64,000 nucleotides of DNA from Antedon mediterranea (Eukaryota > Echinodermata > Crinoidea > Comatulida > Antedonidae). Made by a program: the position numbers and the translations under genes. The notes beneath the pieces were generated by a model that did not search any database, was not told where the DNA came from, and was given only the letters and a program-made list of their open reading frames with translations. The stretch is from the NCBI RefSeq assembly GCF_964355755.1, contig NC_092672.1:25666501-25730500 (forward strand), read 5' to 3'. Shown here in pieces: positions 60,481 through 64,000 of the stretch (position 1 is its first letter; the number at the start of each line of letters is the position of its first letter).

Positions 60481-62360
60481 ATAGCAAAATATTATATTAA
60501 ACATATCTTATTATCTAAACGTTATGAAAAGAATAGGATACATATAATGTAATAATATAATAAATACAAGTTACATAGTTTATCATCTTGTTTTACAGTA
60601 AAAGCAATTTGGTAACACAGTTAAACACAGTGATAAAGAATAGATACTGTTTTAGGTTATATAACCCTAACCCTAGTTTGAAGCGACATAATAAATTCAT
60701 CGCGAAAAAGTACGTATCGTATTTAGAAACTTTTGAAATTTGTTAGATATGTTTAATAGGTTCTTACGTCTATAAAACAAACAAAAAATATAAATTTCAC
60801 AAAAAATTCGTGATTTTAATAATTTGCATTTCTAAAAATGTACACTTATGAAATACTATACATTTTCCAACACATTTTTACTTCATTGATGATTCCCAGA
60901 AATCAAAATAAAACAAATTATGATATTTCTTTTACATTATAGATGTAAGAACCTATATTGAACATGTACCAAATTTCAAACGTTTTTTAAGACGATACGT
61001 ATTTTTATCGATGAATTAAGTATGTGATCGCTTCAAACTAGGGTTAGGGTTAAATAACCTAACAGTTCATTCTTTAACACTGTGTTTAACTTTTAATCAA
61101 ATTGGTTTTAGTACAACACAATGATAAACTATGTACATTTTATTTTTCATATTACATTATAGGATACATATAATGTAATAATAATAAATACAAGTTACAT
61201 AGTTTATCATCTTGTTTTACAGAACCAATTTGGTTACACAGTTAAACACAATGATAAAGAATAGACACTGTTTTAGGTTATATAACTCTAACCCTAGTAT
61301 AGTTTGAAGCGATCACATACTTAATTCATCGCGAAAAAATACGTATCGTATTCAGAAATATTTGAAATTTGGTAAATATGTTCAATAGGTTCTTACGTCT
61401 ATAAAACAAACAAAAAATCAAAGTTTCAAGACAAATTCGTGATTTTAATAATTTGCATTTCTAAACATTTACACTTATGAAAGACAATACATTTCCAACA
61501 CATTTTTACTTCATTGATGATTCTCAGAAATCAAAATAAAACTATTAGGATATTTCTTTTGCATTATAGATGTAAGAACCTATATTGAACATATCTACCA
61601 AATATCAAACGTTTTTCAAGACGATACGTATTTTTAGCGATGAATATTAAATATGTGATCGCTTCAAACTAGGGTTAGGGTTAAATAAACTAAAACAGTT
61701 CTATTCTTTATCACTCACTGTGTTTAACTTTTAACCAAAATGGTTATAGTAAAACACAATGATAAACTTATATGTCAATTTTATTTTTCATAACATAAAA
61801 TGTTTGATATTCTTTATAATATTTAATATTATATTTTAGGCCTACTATTAATGACGTATAAATGCACACTACATCTGAAATAACTTTCTACTTCATTGGC
61901 GATTTTTACCAAAAAAAAGAACTAATTTTGTTATGTATATAGAGCAACCTATTATAACATGTCTTGTATGATTTTTATCTCGTTTCAATGACATTTTATA
62001 CTACAATTCAAATGAAAAAGCATCACAAAAAAATACGTCTGGTATTCAAAAAGTTTCTAAACTCGGTACACAGAAAAAAGGAAATGTTGAAAATGTATGG
62101 TCTTTCATAAGTGTGAATTTTTTGAAATGCAAATAATGGAAATCATCGATTTGTCTTGAAATTTATAATTTGTTTTGTCTTATTGAACATATCTATACAA
62201 AATGTCGAACGTTTCTGAATACGATACGTTTTTTATCTCGATGAATTTATAATGTCGCTTCAAACTAGAGGGTAGGGTAGTAACCTAACAAGTATCTATT
62301 CTTTATCACTATGTTTAACTGTGTAACCATATTGGTTCTAATAAAAAACAATGATAAACT
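60481..62360. repeat. Higher-order ~0.6-kb units with embedded inverted-repeat elements
   Basis: The satellite dyad continues in wider units, each hosting a ~415-bp inverted-repeat insert: 60652-61063, 61272-61695 and a decayed one at about 62000-62290. Insert ends read TAACCCTAACCCTAG / CTAGGGTTAGGGTT; inner arms include ACGTATCGTATT and inverted GATACGTATTTT, and GGTTCTTACGTCTATAA / inverted ATAGATGTAAGAACC. Confidence 0.88.
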
Positions 62361-62702
62361 ATGTAAATTGTATGTTTCATATATTACATTTTTGCCAAAA
62401 AAAATTATTGGGAATGTTAAATTTCTTTTTCATGACATATATCTACAAATTTCAGAAGCTTTTGAGTACGAGTATTTTACGCGATGTTTTTTTATCCTCA
62501 TTTTAATATTTTGGTAATGTAATTCACATAAAGTTTTGTATCCAAAAATTGTTTATTCTTGGGTAGAAATGAGGAAATAAATAGTATTCCTGTATAATAT
62601 AATAATCAATAATAAAGTATAAAAAAAGTGTTGTGTAAACGAACGTTTTTTACGCTTCGAATTTTCTGTTACATTATGTTTGAATTGAAGCTACAGATAT
62701 TG

Positions 62703-62743
62703 AATCATGGACCTATAAATTAGTAATTTATAGGTCCATGATT
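62703..62743. repeat. Perfect 20-bp-arm hairpin
   Basis: AATCATGGACCTATAAATTA, single G, exact inverse. Non-coding surroundings. Confidence 0.92.
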
Positions 62744-63020
62744 GAACATATCGTCACTCACCACACATTTTTTGTTTTGTATTTTGAAAGTATTTATTCT
62801 AAAGAAAAATTGATGCAAACATCAACTGCGTAACTTATTTCATTAATTAATTATATTAATTATAATTTGGCGATTATTCGTCACACGAAGAGTCGAATAT
62901 CGATTCGTCTCGTCATGGGCCGGAAGAAAACGTGCATTGCGCACACTGTTTACGCGCCTCAACAATAAACGGCGAATATGCGATTCGTCACTTATGGAAC
63001 GCCGTTTTACACAAGTTTTT

Positions 63021-63908
63021 GGCGATGATAAAAATTGCGTCGATGATGAAATTGCGTCGATGAAAATTGCATCGACGCAATGTAGATTGCGTCGATGCAA
63101 TGTAGATTGCGTCGACGCAATTTACATTGCGTCGATGAAAATTGCATCGATTAAAATTGCGTCGATGAAAATTGCGTCGATGAAAACTGCATCGATGAAA
63201 ATTGCGTCGATGAAAACTGCATCGATGAAAATTGATGTGATGAATTTAATTGATTATGAAAATTCCAAATGGTTTTAATTCAATCAATGATGAAATGACT
63301 ACTAGTAAAGTAAATGATGATGTTAATAATGATGTTAATAATGTTATTATGTTGCTAAAAATTGACGGTTTCTGAATATTTTGATATGATAAACATGTTT
63401 ACCGCTTGCGCTAGCGCGCGTTATAGACAAGCGCACAGTGATCGCGCACTAAAACAAGGTTGAAATATATGCACTGATTAACATTTTAGTGATTTATTGT
63501 CAACACATTTTAGCAATGGATCCATTATAGTCCTTTCGGACACATTATATCTTCTAGCTAATTGCTTCCGTTAATCCACCAGTTCAGTACATAAAATCCA
63601 GAGGTCCAGCATCCATGACATCATATTCAAATCATACCGGCAGGGAGATCGCAATTTTCATCGATGAAAACTGCATCGATGAAAATTATTTTTTTTTTTC
63701 ATCGATGCAGTTTTCATCGATGCAGTTTTCATCGACGCAATTTTCATCGACGCAATTTTCATCACATTAACGCAATTTTCATTACATCGACGCAATTTCA
63801 TCGACGCAATGTTCATCACATCATTATATCAATACTATATTCATCGACGCAATTTTCATCACATCGACGCAATTTTCATTGCATCATCGACGCGATTTTA
63901 TCATCGCC
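63021..63908. mobile_element. Foldback element with 15-bp-unit arms
   Basis: The left arm (63021-63238) is built from ATTGCGTCGATGAAA units with ATTGCATCGATGAAA variants; the right arm (63651-63908) has the same units inverted. GGCGATGATAAAA at the left edge is mirrored by TTTTATCATCGCC at the right edge. The spacer 63239-63650 is non-coding. Open frames here (repeated Ala-Ser-Met-Lys-Ile/Thr) are by-products of the 15-bp period. Confidence 0.88.
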
Positions 63909-64000
63909 TAAACTGGCATTCCACACTAATTGCGTGTGATCTGATTGGTGTATTATAAATAAATTCATCGCGATGAATTTTTCAGTAGATGTAATGAGAC

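Noticed and set aside
62937-63278. ORF with repeated Ala-Ser-Met-Lys-Ile units
   Set aside because: A multiple-of-three 15-bp minisatellite forces an open frame; it is mirrored in the other arm, so it is a repeat artefact.

Overview
The window is AT-rich, intron-containing eukaryotic nuclear DNA. Short exons with GT-AG borders, long introns packed with TIR elements, several tRNA- and 5S-derived SINE families, a CR1/L2-type LINE and a PHD-bearing Gypsy element suggest a marine invertebrate. The DED/DEATH/Roco architecture and the over-represented palindrome TAGGCCTA make an echinoderm-like deuterostome my best guess; this is inference, not proof.

Region by region: (1) 1-17.8 kb holds the 3' fifteen exons of MTO1, the mitochondrial tRNA U34-modifying flavoprotein, on the + strand. 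Its introns carry a long-TIR transposon (161-2692) split by a SINE, several MITEs, a hAT-like insertion with 8-bp target duplication nested in a MITE (4120-6965), and a 2.0-kb transposon with perfect 67-bp TIRs (14667-16660). (2) 17.8-34.3 kb has no gene I can establish: MITEs, SINEs, a short candidate exon at 19.3 kb, a 1-kb TIR element (26.6-27.6 kb), an element with ATACCGTATA repeats and a MYB/SANT-like fragment (30.4-31.3 kb), and three copies of a ~0.45-kb repeat (31.4-33.6 kb). (3) 34.3-45.1 kb is a seven-exon + strand gene for a predicted 1375-residue Roco protein: two DED-like domains, low-complexity linker, LRRs, Roc GTPase, COR-A, death domain, COR-B-like end. Its third intron hosts a dead LINE. 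(4) 45.1-52.2 kb is intergenic repeat territory: a piggyBac-like MITE, two degenerate tandem arrays and a cluster of tRNA-derived SINEs. (5) 52.2-58.1 kb is a GC-richer Ty3/Gypsy-type element on the - strand with RT-RNase H, integrase ending in a PHD finger, and an unusual third ORF downstream of pol. (6) 58.1-64 kb is non-coding: a ~100-bp satellite, ~0.6-kb higher-order units with inverted-repeat inserts tipped by telomere-like TAACCCTAACCC, and a foldback element built from 15-bp units.

The two cellular genes are unrelated in function: MTO1 acts in mitochondrial translation, and the Roco/death-fold protein is a likely cytoplasmic signalling scaffold. Exon joins were made by hand and checked for frame: both models stay open across all junctions and end in a stop.
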